This document shows positions 22,133 through 32,243 of a stretch of 64,000 bases of DNA, in pieces (the stretch's first letter is position 1; each line of letters begins with the position of its first letter). The DNA comes from Riptortus pedestris (taxonomy: Eukaryota; Arthropoda; Insecta; Hemiptera; Alydidae): contig CM032228.1 in assembly GCA_019009955.1 (NCBI GenBank), positions 227,502,501 through 227,566,500 of the forward strand, given 5' to 3'. The notes beneath the pieces were generated by a model. It made no database searches. It saw only the letters and a list, made by a program, of their open reading frames with translations, and had not been told where the DNA came from. Position numbers and translations under genes: made by a program.

Positions 22133-24218
22133 AATGGCTCTAAATCAATAGGCAGGCTACAAGTCAGTAGGCACTTAGGTTATCGGGGAATGGCTCTAAA
22201 TCAATAGGCAGGCTACAAGCCAGTAGGCACTTAGGTTATCGGGGAATGGCTCTAAATCAATAGGCAGGCTACAAGCCAGTAGGCACTTAGGTTATCGGGG
22301 AATGGCTCTAAATCAATAGGCAGGCTACAAGCCAGTAGGCACTTAGGTTATCGGGGAATGGCTCTAAATCAATAGGCAGGCTACAAGCCAGTAGGCACTT
22401 AGGTTATCGGGGAATGGCTCTAAATCAATAGGCAGGCTACAAGCCAGTAGGCACTTAGGTTATCGGGGAATGGCTCTAAATCAATAGGCAGGCTACAAGC
22501 CAGTAGGCACTTAGGTTATCGGGGAATGGCTCTAAATCAGTACCTACAGGCTACAAGCTAGTAGGTACTTAGGTTATCGGGGAATGGCTCTAAATCAATA
22601 GGCAGGCTACAAGCCAGTAGGCACTTAGGTTATCGGGGAATGGCTCTAAATCAATAGGCAGGCTACAAGTCAGTAGGCACTTAGGTTATCGGGGAATGGC
22701 TCTAAATCAATGGCAGGCTACAAGCCAGTAGGCACTTAGGTTATCGGGGAATGGCTCTAAATCAATAGGCAGGCTACAAGCCAGTAGGCACTTAGGTTAT
22801 CGGGGAATGGCTCTAAATCAATAGGCAGGCTACAAGCCAGTAGGCACTTAGGTTATCGGGGAATGGCTCTAAATCAGTACCTACAGGCTACAAGCTAGTA
22901 GGTACTTAGGTTATCGGTGACTGGCTCTAAATCAATAGGCCGGCAACAAGCCAGTAGGCACTTAGGTTATCGGGGAATGGCTCTAAATCAATAGGCAGGC
23001 TACAAGCCAGTAGGCACTTAGGTTATCGGGGAATGGCTCTAAATCAATAGGCAGGCTACACGCCAGTAGGCACTTAGGTTATCGGGGAATGGCTCTAAAA
23101 CAACCGGCAGGCTACAAGCCTGTTTGGACTTTGGTTATCGGGGAATGGCTCTAAATCAATAGGCAGGCTACAAGCCAGTAGGCACTTAGGTTATCGGGGA
23201 ATGGCTCTAAATCAATAGGCAGGCTACAAGCTAGTAGGCACTTAGGTTATTGGGGAATGGCTCTAAATTTATGGCAGGCTACAAGCCAGTAGGCACTTAG
23301 GTTATCGGGGAATGGCTCTAAATCAATGGCAGGCTACAAGCTAGTAGGCACTTAGGTTTATGGGGGAATGGCTCTAAATCAATGGCAGGCTACAAGCCAG
23401 TAGGCACTTAGGTTATCGAGGAATGGCTCTAAATCAATAGGCAGGCTACAAGCCAGTAGGCACTTAGGTTATCGGGGAATGGCTCTAAATCAATAGGCAG
23501 GCTACAAGCCAGTAGGCACTTAGGTTATCGGAGAATGGCTCTAAATCAATAGGCAGGCTACAAGCCAGTAGGCACTTAGTTTATCGGGGAATGGCTCTAA
23601 ATCAATAGGCTGGCTACAAGCCAGTAGGCACTTAGGTTATCGGGGAATGGCTCTAAATCAATAGGCTGGCTACCTGTCAGTAGGCTCTCAGGCTATTGGC
23701 TCTAAATCAAAAGGCAGGCTACAAGCTAGTAGGCACTTAGGTTATCGGGGAATGGCTCTAAATCAATAGGCAGGCGACAATCCAGTAGGCACTCAGGTTA
23801 TCGGGGAATGGATCTAAATCGATATGCAGGTTATCTGGCAGTAGGCACTCAGGTTATCTGGGAATTGATCTAAATCAATAGGTAGTCTATACGTCAATAG
23901 GCACTCAGGTTATCCGGGAATGGCTCTAAATGAATAGGCAGGTTACAAGCCAGTAGGCACTCAGGTTATCCGGGAATGGCTATAAATCAATAGGCAATAC
24001 GCACTCAATCCGAGAATGGCTCTTAATCAATGGCAGGCTATCTGTCAGTAGGCTCTCAGGTTATTGGCTCTAAATCAATAGGCAGGCTACAAGCCAGTAG
24101 GAACTCAGGTTATCCGAAAATAGCTCTAAATCAATAGGCAGTATGCCCTCAGGTTATCCGGGAATGGCTCTAAATCAATGGCAAGCTATATGTCAGTAGG
24201 CACTCAGGTTATACGGGT
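22133..24218. repeat. Tandem array, 56-bp unit, about 37 copies
   Basis: The unit is AATGGCTCTAAATCAATAGG, CAGGCTACAAGCCAGTAGGC, ACTTAGGTTATCGGGG. Left and central units are nearly identical; units past about 23640 diverge and vary in length (CTATCTGTCAGTAGGCTCTC; ACTCAGGTTATCC). A variant with CAGTACCTACAGGC and GCTAGTAGGTACT appears at 22538 and again at 22875, six units apart. An open frame at the left edge is an artefact of the repeat. Confidence 0.97.
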
Positions 24219-24360
24219 ATGACACGCTAAAGAAATAATGTTTACACGTGTACATGCTGAAGTTCAGAAATAAAACACTTATTTTTTTTAAAGGAGTTTA
24301 TTATTTCTTCACTCCACATGTTTCACATCTACGTTGTCTCATCCTGAGTAATCCGTCGCA
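24219..24360 (-). mobile_element. Penelope-like terminal fragment (candidate)
   Basis: Minus strand 24353-24308 reads GGATTACTCAGGATGAGACA, then GATGTGAAACATGTGGAGTG. It matches 53880-53935 (minus), which has a better core, and shares GAAACATGT with 12555. The hammerhead-like left box is damaged here. Confidence 0.45.
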
Positions 24361-24760
24361 AGTCCATTACGTAGAGGATGCCTAAACTAAATAACTTTCC
24401 CATGTGCTGGACACTCTACGGATCAGTAGGCCATTTCCCAGTAATTTTATGAAAAGACAATGTGCTGCAAATCTAACGTGGCACTGGTGCTCCAACAGAA
24501 AATCACACTAGTAGCAGTGGGGAGCCTGAAAACTAAAATTTGCCAACATTTGGTTTAATATTCGAGTAAGATAATAAATGTATAAAGCAATGTTAGCAAA
24601 AATTAAATTAACAAGAATGTTCATGTAGCATGTTTTGATCCGATCCCTTGTATCGGAGATATTTGGAATTTAATATTTTATCTCCTCTCTATAACCCCTC
24701 TTCTCCTTGCTCGATGAAACCAATACGTCGTATTTAGGCTTGAAATAAGATTTGGCTTAT
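24361..24760 (+). mobile_element. HINE-like element, decayed copy
   Basis: Traces of the 5' end (GTCCATTACGTAGAGGATGC, CTAAACTAAATAACTTTCCC). The core follows (GGTTTAATATTCGAGTAAGA; GTATCGGAGATATTTGG). There is no 3' half. Confidence 0.5.
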
Positions 24761-24982
24761 TGCTAATGTTAAACAAAAAGAAGCGGAGGTAGGGCTAAAC
24801 TAGCAAAACTAGCAAATATCTCGATTAATTTTAGAGTTGACCAAAAAAAAATCGATAGAAATACATCCAATTTTCTCTAAGACATCGATCTTTTTGTTTT
24901 CCCCTTAATACCAACTCCATCGGTCCAACATATATCTTTGAGAAAAATAGATTATCACGCTTGTCTGGCAGTTGCTGATATG

Positions 24983-25138
24983 ATGATACGGAGATATTTC
25001 GAAAATCCCCCTCTAATCCCCCTCCCACTGGTCCGATTTCAGCCATTAACGAACTTGATCTGTCTTTTTGCATAAAACGCTTAAATATCAAGTTTGGTAA
25101 CGATCAAACAAAAATTGCGACCGCTAGAGCGTTAACAG

Positions 25139-25186
<48 letters not shown>

Positions 25187-25312
25187 GAAACAACCTCATT
25201 TTCGTCATTTCCAGGGTAGGATCGATGGACATTTGAAGAAATTTTTCGAATATCGCGTCATGAGTACGACCTCAATAGCTGATTTCCCTGAAGGGAAATC
25301 TGCTAAAATATA
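24983..25312 (+). mobile_element. HINE-like element, 3' two-thirds
   Basis: Begins within the core at ACGGAGATATTTCG and runs through GTCCGATTTCAGCCATTAAC, GACCGCTAGAGCGTTAACAG, (TA)n (25144-25180) and the 3' block. It ends in an intact hairpin TTTCCCTGAAGGGAAATC, TGCTAAAA. The 5' part is replaced by unrelated sequence. Confidence 0.85.
25144..25180. repeat. (TA)n microsatellite
   Basis: Pure TA run in the HINE-like element. Confidence 0.95.
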
Positions 25313-26705
25313 TATTATTATAGAATTGATTATTAAGAACAGCAATAGATGATCATTAAGAAACGTTCTGTTATTAGTATGGTACAGCCGGAATCAAGAT
25401 GGACTCCTCCAAACAGCTGATCTATGTCAGCCACAGCCATCGTAATCAATAACCAGAAAGAATACAGATAAATCGAGAGTAAATATTTAAAGAACAATTA
25501 ATGCTCTTGTAATTAGTACTAAGATAGTAATCTTTGCACTCTCACAAGAGTTCAATAAAAACAACAGTCGTTCTAGCTAATCTTCTTTGGGTAACACCTG
25601 ACAAACGATGTCTGAAATACTGTTATCTATTGCCTCTAAAGCCGGGCAATACATACTATTGTGGTATGGATGGATGAGTTATTCGCAAGTTTCTATCGAT
25701 AACATCTGACAGTAGAAATGGGGAAACAGCAACATGTAATTAAAATGTATTCCTCTGCTCCCAAAAACATTAATGGTCTCTATTTAGTAACAACAACACT
25801 ATTCTACTCACATTCGCATTTCAAGAAAAATAAATTAATTTAATGATATTTTTATTTATTTCAAATTACTTTTATTTTAAACTCAAATAATTTTCCTGAT
25901 ACTTAAAAGTACTTCTAGACATTTCTTTTGAGCTGAAATCTGTAAATATTTGACATAGAAGTTAATTAGATTGTATTTTTCTATAATTAAATACAATTTT
26001 GTTTATTAAATAATTTATTTCATTACAAAATGAGAAAATCTTCAAAAAAAAAAAAATTCTCATAATTATTGTTATGAAAATAAAATTTAAAGGAACATGT
26101 GCCATCAATAATAAAATTAGTTTAAACGAGAGTTGAATAGACGATGGAAACATCAAAAGATTGCTATTTCTCCGAAATACTTTTGAGGTTAATTATTGAA
26201 AGATGCCAGCTAGCGACATTTAGTAAGTGAAATATATTATTGCATAATAACTACTAAATAGTGAGTAATTAAATAAATGTCTTCTTCTCTTATTGGCTTG
26301 AAGTAAGTTTTTGAGAAGCTATTTGAAATTGGTGAATTCAATTTACTCTAAGGAGCTACCACGAATTCCATCAAGGGCAACGGCCTTTTAATGATAACGT
26401 TTAAATTCCAATCTTTTAAAAGCAAATAACAGACTAATTGGGTCATCGCATGATTCAGCCGCCAACAGCAAAATCCTTTTAGACATACTAGGAACGATCG
26501 GTCTCAGTTCTCCGTTGGAACAAATATGTCAGCCTGGGGCAGAAGATTGTGAAACACGCTCCGTCTCCAGACAGTAGATACAATGTTATATTTAATGTAT
26601 ACATAATGATTTAATATATGTAATAGGGCTAGAAGAACAAAAAATAACACTGTATTTTGAATGAAAACGATGAATGCTAGAACGACATGCTGATGACGAA
26701 AAAGT
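25313..26705. other. Intergenic AT-rich DNA, 1.4 kb
   Basis: No supported gene, RNA or recognised repeat. A 64-codon minus frame (25962-26156) is AT-rich and hydrophobic by composition only. Confidence 0.4.
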
Positions 26706-26962
26706 CCGTCACGCAGGGCCTGCGTAAACTAAGCAGATTTCCCACGTGAAGTTATACAACAGAGGAATCTCCATACGAGAGCCGAACAATTGCGGCAAAG
26801 GGCCGAACTAGCTTTTGGCGGGAAATTCAAAAATCCGTTATCGGCCCAAATTTAATAAAAATGCAAATATCTCGGTTAATATTCAAGATAGGGAATAAAC
26901 ATATATAACAACGTTCATAGAAAATTAAATTTCCAATGATTTCCCCTGAAGGGAAATTTGCT
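26706..26962 (+). mobile_element. HINE-like element, miniature derivative of about 257 bp
   Basis: Intact 5' end (GTCCGTCACGCAGGGCCTGC), subfamily I 5' region, then only the first part of the core (GCAAATATCTCGGTTAATAT to AAATTAAATTTCC). It passes straight into the terminal hairpin ATTTCCCCTGAAGGGAAAT and TGCTAA. The TA tract and the 3' block are gone but both termini remain, so it could have been mobilised in this short form. Its right flank recurs beside the HINE end at 28913. Confidence 0.82.
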
Positions 26963-27085
26963 AATTAATCCAAATACCCCTTTTGTGGCGTAGCGACGTG
27001 GCTGCTGAATTTTTAGCAGTTGCCGGATGTGAATGGAAGAGAAGTGTTATTCGTTGTTGATTAGTCCGTAGATAAAAGGAATACT
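26963..27085. repeat. Repeated flank shared with 28790-28910
   Basis: ATACCCCTTTTGTGGCGTAG, TTTTTAGCAGTTGCCGGATG and GTAGATAAAAGGA all recur in reverse complement at 28790-28910. In both places the segment starts right at a HINE terminal hairpin. It may be an older repeat into which the HINE inserted, or the pair may be a duplicated junction. Confidence 0.6.
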
Positions 27086-27113
27086 AATTACAATAATTAC
27101 TAATAATAAGAAA

Positions 27114-27543
27114 ATTTAATAAAAATGCAAATATCTCGGTTAATATTCAAGATAGAGAATAAATGTATAGAACAATATTTATAGTAAATTTAATTTGCAA
27201 TAAGATTGATTCTGTACAATTTTTCGATGCGACGTATAGTAACGGAGATATTTCGAATTTTCAAAAATCCTCCCCTCTAAGCCCCCCTCCCACTGGTCCG
27301 ATTTCAGCCGTTAACGAACTTGATCTTTCTTTTTACATAAAACGACTAAATATCGAGTTTGGAGACGATCAAACAAAAATTGCGACCGCTAGAGCGGTAA
27401 CAGACAAATATATATATATATTCAACGAACCTCATTTTCGTCATCTACTAGGTAGGATCGATGGACATTTGAAGAAAAATTTCGAAAATTCCGTCATGAG
27501 TACAACCTCAATAGCTGATTTCCCTTAAGGGAAATCTGCTAAA
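27114..27543 (+). mobile_element. HINE-like element lacking its 5' end
   Basis: Starts AATTTAATAAAAATGCAAAT and runs through an intact core, ACCGCTAGAGCGGT, a very short TA tract (27408-27420) and the 3' block. It ends in a perfect terminal hairpin GATTTCCCTTAAGGGAAATC, TGCTAAAA. Its first 45 bp duplicate 26850-26895 in the miniature copy just upstream. The read-through frame at 27163-27528 is the element core, not a gene. Confidence 0.85.
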
Positions 27544-27891
27544 AGACCTCTTTACCTAATCTTGGAATCTTTGTTCTCCAAAAGTAAGTGCTGGATGGAA
27601 ACAATACCTTGTAATTAATTAACAGTAAAATATCTTAATACAAAAATTGGATGAATTAAGAATGGAGCTTTACCTGTTGCTTAAAAGTAAGAATACACAT
27701 AACTCTGCCAATCATCAAAAGAAAATTAATTGCACAAAAATTGTAATGTTTGACCTCCACCACCTTGATCAGCGACATGGTGTATAGAAAATGCGTCACA
27801 TAGGTAAAGAGATATTAACTATATACCATTTATTTATTCTTGTACCCATTTCTTTATTCCATATTATATATTCCATTTATCCCTTCCTTTT
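27544..27891. other. Intergenic AT-rich DNA
   Basis: Nothing recognised between the HINE and the SINE. Confidence 0.35.
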
Positions 27892-28106
27892 GGAGCTCGT
27901 TAGCTATGTGAGTTAAGGATTAATTCCTATAGTCATGAGTTAAATTCTCATGTGGGAAAATAGGAATTTATATATTGTTATGAACTCTCTGAAATTTATA
28001 ATAATTTAATAAACCCTGTCCCATCTTGGGTAAAAAGTGTGGTAACCAGTAGATAACCAGACCCGATTAGCCTCAGCAGCTCAAAGAGGACGTTAATAAA
28101 TAATAA
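27892..28106 (+). mobile_element. SINE, diverged full-length copy
   Basis: Head GGAGCTCGTTAGCTATGTGA, box B region decayed to GAGTTAAATTCTCATGTGGG, body GTGGTAACCAGTAGATAACC, tail GGACGTTAATAAATAATAAT. A short CTTCCTTTT occurs on both sides (27883-27891 and 28116-28124), compatible with a target duplication. Confidence 0.75.
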
Positions 28107-28124
28107 TAACAACCTCTTCCTTTT

Positions 28125-28912
28125 AAATCCCTTGTCCCCTCCAATAATGTCAATCTGTCAGAGCTATGCCTCCAGTTATACACAAAACGTGTAAATATTG
28201 ATCAAATAAAATTTCTACAAGACCTAAAACGCGCTAAAATGTAAATAATTTTGAGTGACTCGGATTAAAACTTCCAAAGAGTTGAGAAACGGAACCGATA
28301 ACATAATAATTTAAGACGTTACTCAATTCTTAAGATTAAACTATATACTATTCTATTTTTAAGATGGAAACAAAAATCCAAATCTTCATTTCATTCATTA
28401 CTCATACATAATACTTCTTTGTGGGTAGTTGACAGGTGGTAGGCGGAAAAATTGTTGAAGCTAAGAAAACAAATAAACAAAACCTGCAATATTATGCAAC
28501 GCAACAAATTTTCTAACTAAATTTAGATTCACAGAGTTTGATTACTTTTCGAATAAAAAACACCCAAGCAAATAAAAAACAGTACTAAACTTTTTCAGAC
28601 CTGCCCTACATAGTCAACATGACCACCAAGAAAACTTTTATCTAGACCACAATAATGTGGTTAGTATGCATTGGAAAATAAGGCGTACAAGAATAAAAAC
28701 CAATTTCCATACTAATGTAGAGGTAAGATTAACACAAATGGAATATAATTGCCAAGCCAGAAGAAACTGTGCTCCTTTTATCTACAGAATAATCAACTAT
28801 AAGAAACACTTTTCCTACATTCACATCCGGCAACTGCTAAAAATTCTTCCAGTGTGTAATAAAAACATTGCAACGTCGCTACCCCACAAAAGGGGTATAT
28901 TTAGAATTAGCA
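28125..28912. other. Intergenic DNA; a 99-codon frame in its right half
   Basis: The frame 28657-28956 (plus) runs into a HINE end and has no recognisable domain. It overlaps the repeated flank at 28790-28910. I do not call a gene. Confidence 0.35.
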
Positions 28913-29250
28913 GATTTCCCTTCAGGGGAAATCATCGGAAATTTAATTTTCTATGACCGTTGTTATATATGTTTATTCAGTATCTTCATTATTAACCGAG
29001 ATATTTGCATTTTTTAGTTTTCAGAATTCAGTAACCCCCAACCCCTTGCTGCTCATGCTATATTAGCTGTTATAACATGAACCACCTCATTCTAAGCATA
29101 AATACATATATACATATATAAATTATTTATATTTATTTATTTATATTTAAGTATTTATATAAATACATAAATACACATATATGTTTTTCATTGAACTTTT
29201 ACTTTTTGAGATACAAGCAAATACGTTACATGATGTTGACGCCATCAATT
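28913..29250 (-). mobile_element. HINE-like element, miniature-type 3' end plus subfamily III 5' part
   Basis: Starts TTAGCAGATTTCCC, hairpin loop TTCAGG, then jumps to the core end (GAAATTTAATTTTC, TTAACCGAGATATTTGCATT). It continues as subfamily III (CAGTAACCCCCAACCCC; ACTTTTACTTTTTGAGATAC). The 5' terminus is missing. It has the same internal junction type as 26706. Confidence 0.7.
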
Positions 29251-29277
29251 AAGCTTTTTCTTTCTTTACTCAAATAA

Positions 29278-29883
29278 AAGTCCGTCAAGCAGGGGCTGCG
29301 TAAACTAAGTAGATGTCCCACGTGAAGTTTTACAATAGAGAAATCTGCCTAATAATACAGTAGTAGTAATGGCTCTCTAAACTTATTTACGAGGAACGAA
29401 TAGTTACGAAAACGGCCGCACTAGCTCTCGGCGGAAAGTCCCGAACATAGCCGACTCCTGCCGACCACACACACAATACAAATGCAAATATCTCGGTTCA
29501 TATTCAAGAAACAGAAAAAATATAGAACAATATTTATAGTAAATTTCATTTGCAATAAAATTGATTTTTTACAATTTTTCGACCCGACACACAATAACGG
29601 AGATATTTCGAATCTTCAAAAATCCCCCCCCCTAAACCCCCCCTCCCACGGGTCCGATTTTAGCCATTAACGAACTTGATTTTTCTTTTTACATAAAACG
29701 ATTAAATATGAACTTTGTAATGACCAAACAAAAATTGCGACCGCTAGAGCGTTAACAGACAAATATATATATATAATATTTTGAACGGACCTCATTTTCG
29801 TCATCTCCTGGGTAGGAGCGATGGACATTTGAGGATATTTTTCAAAACTCGCTTCATGAGTACGACGTCAATAGCTGATTTTC
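29278..29883 (+). mobile_element. HINE-like element, nearly complete, hairpin lost
   Basis: 5' end GTCCGTCAAGCAGGGGCTGC, subfamily I region, core, GACCGCTAGAGCGTTAACAG, a short TA tract and the 3' block to GTCAATAGCTGATTTTC, then TAAAA. The terminal hairpin has collapsed by deletion. Confidence 0.82.
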
Positions 29884-29899
29884 TAAAATGTTTATTTGA

Positions 29900-30110
29900 T
29901 TTCTACTATACTCGATATTTAACCGTTTCAGTCAAGGCTAAAGATCATATTTGGTATTGACTAGGAATAGTTGGGGTTGAGAGGAGTGGGAATTATAAAA
30001 TTCAAAATATCTCCGATATTTTGAGCCGGAAAGCAAAATGTTATAGAACCAATATTGTTAAACTATTGATGTTCTACAATTGTTATTCTATGCATTTTTA
30101 CCTAACTCAA
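29900..30110 (-). mobile_element. HINE-like element, decayed core
   Basis: Reverse core: CGATATTTAACCGTTTCAGT, ATTCAAAATATCTCCG, CTATTGATGTTCTACAATTG. It is closest to the copies at 16980-17170 and 57800-58216, which share CTATTG and a TTCTA(C/T)AATTG-like stretch not found in subfamilies I and II. Confidence 0.55.
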
Positions 30111-31126
30111 GTATTAGAACGAGTTGTACATCTGAGGACAACCATTGATTTGTATAGAAGATCTGTACATCGAACGAACTGCCTAAATATTTCAAGGTGA
30201 TGTAATATAGTTCAAGGTTTTACAATAGGCCTAATCTCTAAAGATGATGTTCAATCTCGTCTTGACCGCAATTACGATTAACCCCAGGCAGGTTCTATGG
30301 GAAACTCTAACCGCAACTAGTTAAAACTTAAAACCAGCTTCCCACTCTTCACGGGACCACTCTATTGCCGTCAGATTTAGATGGAGTTATGAGGTCCAAT
30401 TTAAAATAGACAAACATTATCCAGATGGAAGATATTTTGTTATTATAAATGCAAGGAGTGTGTAATCAATTTACCCTTTGACAATATCCCAACCAGGCAA
30501 GGTGAATGCACGTTGAACTTGGTTTTGCAGACAGCTAAGGAGTAACTATCAAAAGGCTCTGACCACAAAAGAATCCTCGCTTCGTTATCGACCACTTCTT
30601 CTAGATGCCATTGCCTCTTACCTGGGCTGTTATTCAAATAGAATTTTTTTAAATTCAAAACAGAATACGGTTTTTGTATTTGACTTCTAAGACGTAAAAT
30701 ACAAAGCATTGTTTCTTACTGTATTTCTTTTTTAATATACAAAAAATAGACAATGCATTCGTATTTGAAATACATACAATAGCTCACTTTTATCGCTGAA
30801 TGTGCTTAGCTTAAAGGCAAAAGTACAAGCACATTTTGGACAATTCGTGCCTTAGCGACAATAGCTAAGCAGATATATCTTAAGAGCAATCAGAAATTTT
30901 ATATTTTATAGAAATTTGAGATGGAATATACTATTATCCAGAAATTCAATCATTTTTTACTTGTTTTTCTATAACATTTTATCTTAAATTAATCGATTTC
31001 ACATTATGACGCAAAGTAATCGAGTTCAAGATTGACGTGTAAATAATCAATTTGTAGTCAGCTGACTTAACCTACCACGGGAACCTCAGTATCAACTACC
31101 TCTTCTATGAGAACAGTCGCAACGAA
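30111..31126. other. Intergenic DNA, about 1 kb
   Basis: Contains an 88-codon minus frame (30443-30709) with no recognised motif. No repeats recognised. Confidence 0.35.
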
Positions 31127-31372
31127 CGTAAGAGGGAAACGAGCACTTCAGAAATGTAAGTAGCAATCTATAATTAGATTTAATAAATACATCATATATG
31201 AAGGCACCTAATAATACATCTAGCAAAGAATTATTAAGGGTTTTGTTAAATTAATGTTATTCATTTTTATATATTTTTTTTAAAGACCTAGCCCCTGAAG
31301 AGGTGGCAAGTTTCAATAAAGTTAATGGACCAAAAAATGTTATTTATCGGTGACCCTTACCATAAAATATGA
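31127..31372 (+). mobile_element. Penelope-like fragment with an intron-like insert
   Basis: Shares GAGGGAAACGAGCACTTCAG, CCCTGAAGAGGTGG and TTATTTATCGGTGACC with the 12471-12625 copy. The second half of the hammerhead-like core (CCAC GAAAC) is deleted. Between GAAAT and ACCTAGCCCCTGAAGAGG lies a 130-bp segment absent from the other copy. It begins GTAAGTAG (31156) and ends TTTTTTTTTAAAG (31285), the form of a spliceosomal intron. Penelope-like elements are known for retaining introns. Confidence 0.55.
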
Positions 31373-32006
31373 AGAATTAATTTTTTATATAAGAGTAAAT
31401 ATTTTTTCTTGAATAAAAAATAATGAAACCAGCAATTAATGTTGCATTCATAACTCCATTTTTGGCATTGTTTTTGAAATGTCCACTGATTTTGTGTAGG
31501 CGTGCCTGTGTATGTCTACATGAATATACAAAGGCAAAATCCATAAATATATATTTATAAAATTATAAAAAAATGCATTTTCGCTATATACCAGGTAATA
31601 TTAATGGACACTTGAAAAATGGTCATTAGGTCAATACGTAATTCGCTACAAATTTTTGTCTGGAATTAGTTGAAAAGCTAAATTGCTAGAGACTTCAGTA
31701 TCTTATATTTAATTTTGTATTTATGTAGGGACTTCATATAAAAAAAATACTTTATATATTTTGTAGCTGGTAATTTAAATACAAAATACTTCTTATTTAA
31801 AATGCTGTACTTTACTGTAAATAATAATTCAAATTGTATTTGCTCAGGCCTTCATTGGCCTAAGTTAATCTCTGCCTGCAAATGATTAGAGGAAGACTTG
31901 CAAATGGAGAAAATGATACTGAAGGATATGGATGGATACTGAATGGTCCGAAATGATTTCAGATACTCAGATCCTACGAAGATCGTATTGTCTGATTGTT
32001 ATGATT
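31373..32006. other. Intergenic AT-rich DNA
   Basis: Nothing recognised before the SINE target site. Confidence 0.35.
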
Positions 32007-32019
32007 TAAAAAATATTAG

Positions 32020-32230
32020 GGGGCTCGGGTTGGCCGTGCGAGGTAGGGCGTTGGTCTAATCTCCCATGGCAGACCTAGAGTGGCGGGTTCGAATCCCGCC
32101 CTGGGCAGTGGAAATTTATTTAATGATGGACTCATTAAATAAACTCCTTGTGCCCACCCTGGCTAGAAAAGGATGGTAACCTGTAGATAACCCGTCCCGA
32201 TTAGCCTAGTAGCATAAAGTGGACGTAAAA
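32020..32230 (+). mobile_element. SINE, full-length, with 13-bp target duplication
   Basis: Head GGGCTCGGGTTGGCCGTGCG, box B GGTTCGAATCCCGCC, body GGTAACCTGTAGATAACCCG, short tail. Identical 13-bp flanks TAAAAAATATTAG occur at 32007-32019 and 32231-32243. The box B (GTTCGAATC) is the best match to consensus in the window and the perfect duplication suggests a fairly recent insertion. Confidence 0.9.
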
Positions 32231-32243
32231 TAAAAAATATTAG

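Noticed and set aside
22133..22207. Coding start of the frame 21947-22207
   Set aside because: Enters the 56-bp array and has no motif; chance frame.
27163..27528. 121-codon frame, with near-identical frames at 2956, 14578, 46686, 57321 and 61888
   Set aside because: It recurs only because the HINE core is open by chance. It crosses the TA tract, contains no domain, and is truncated differently in each copy. The elements are non-coding.
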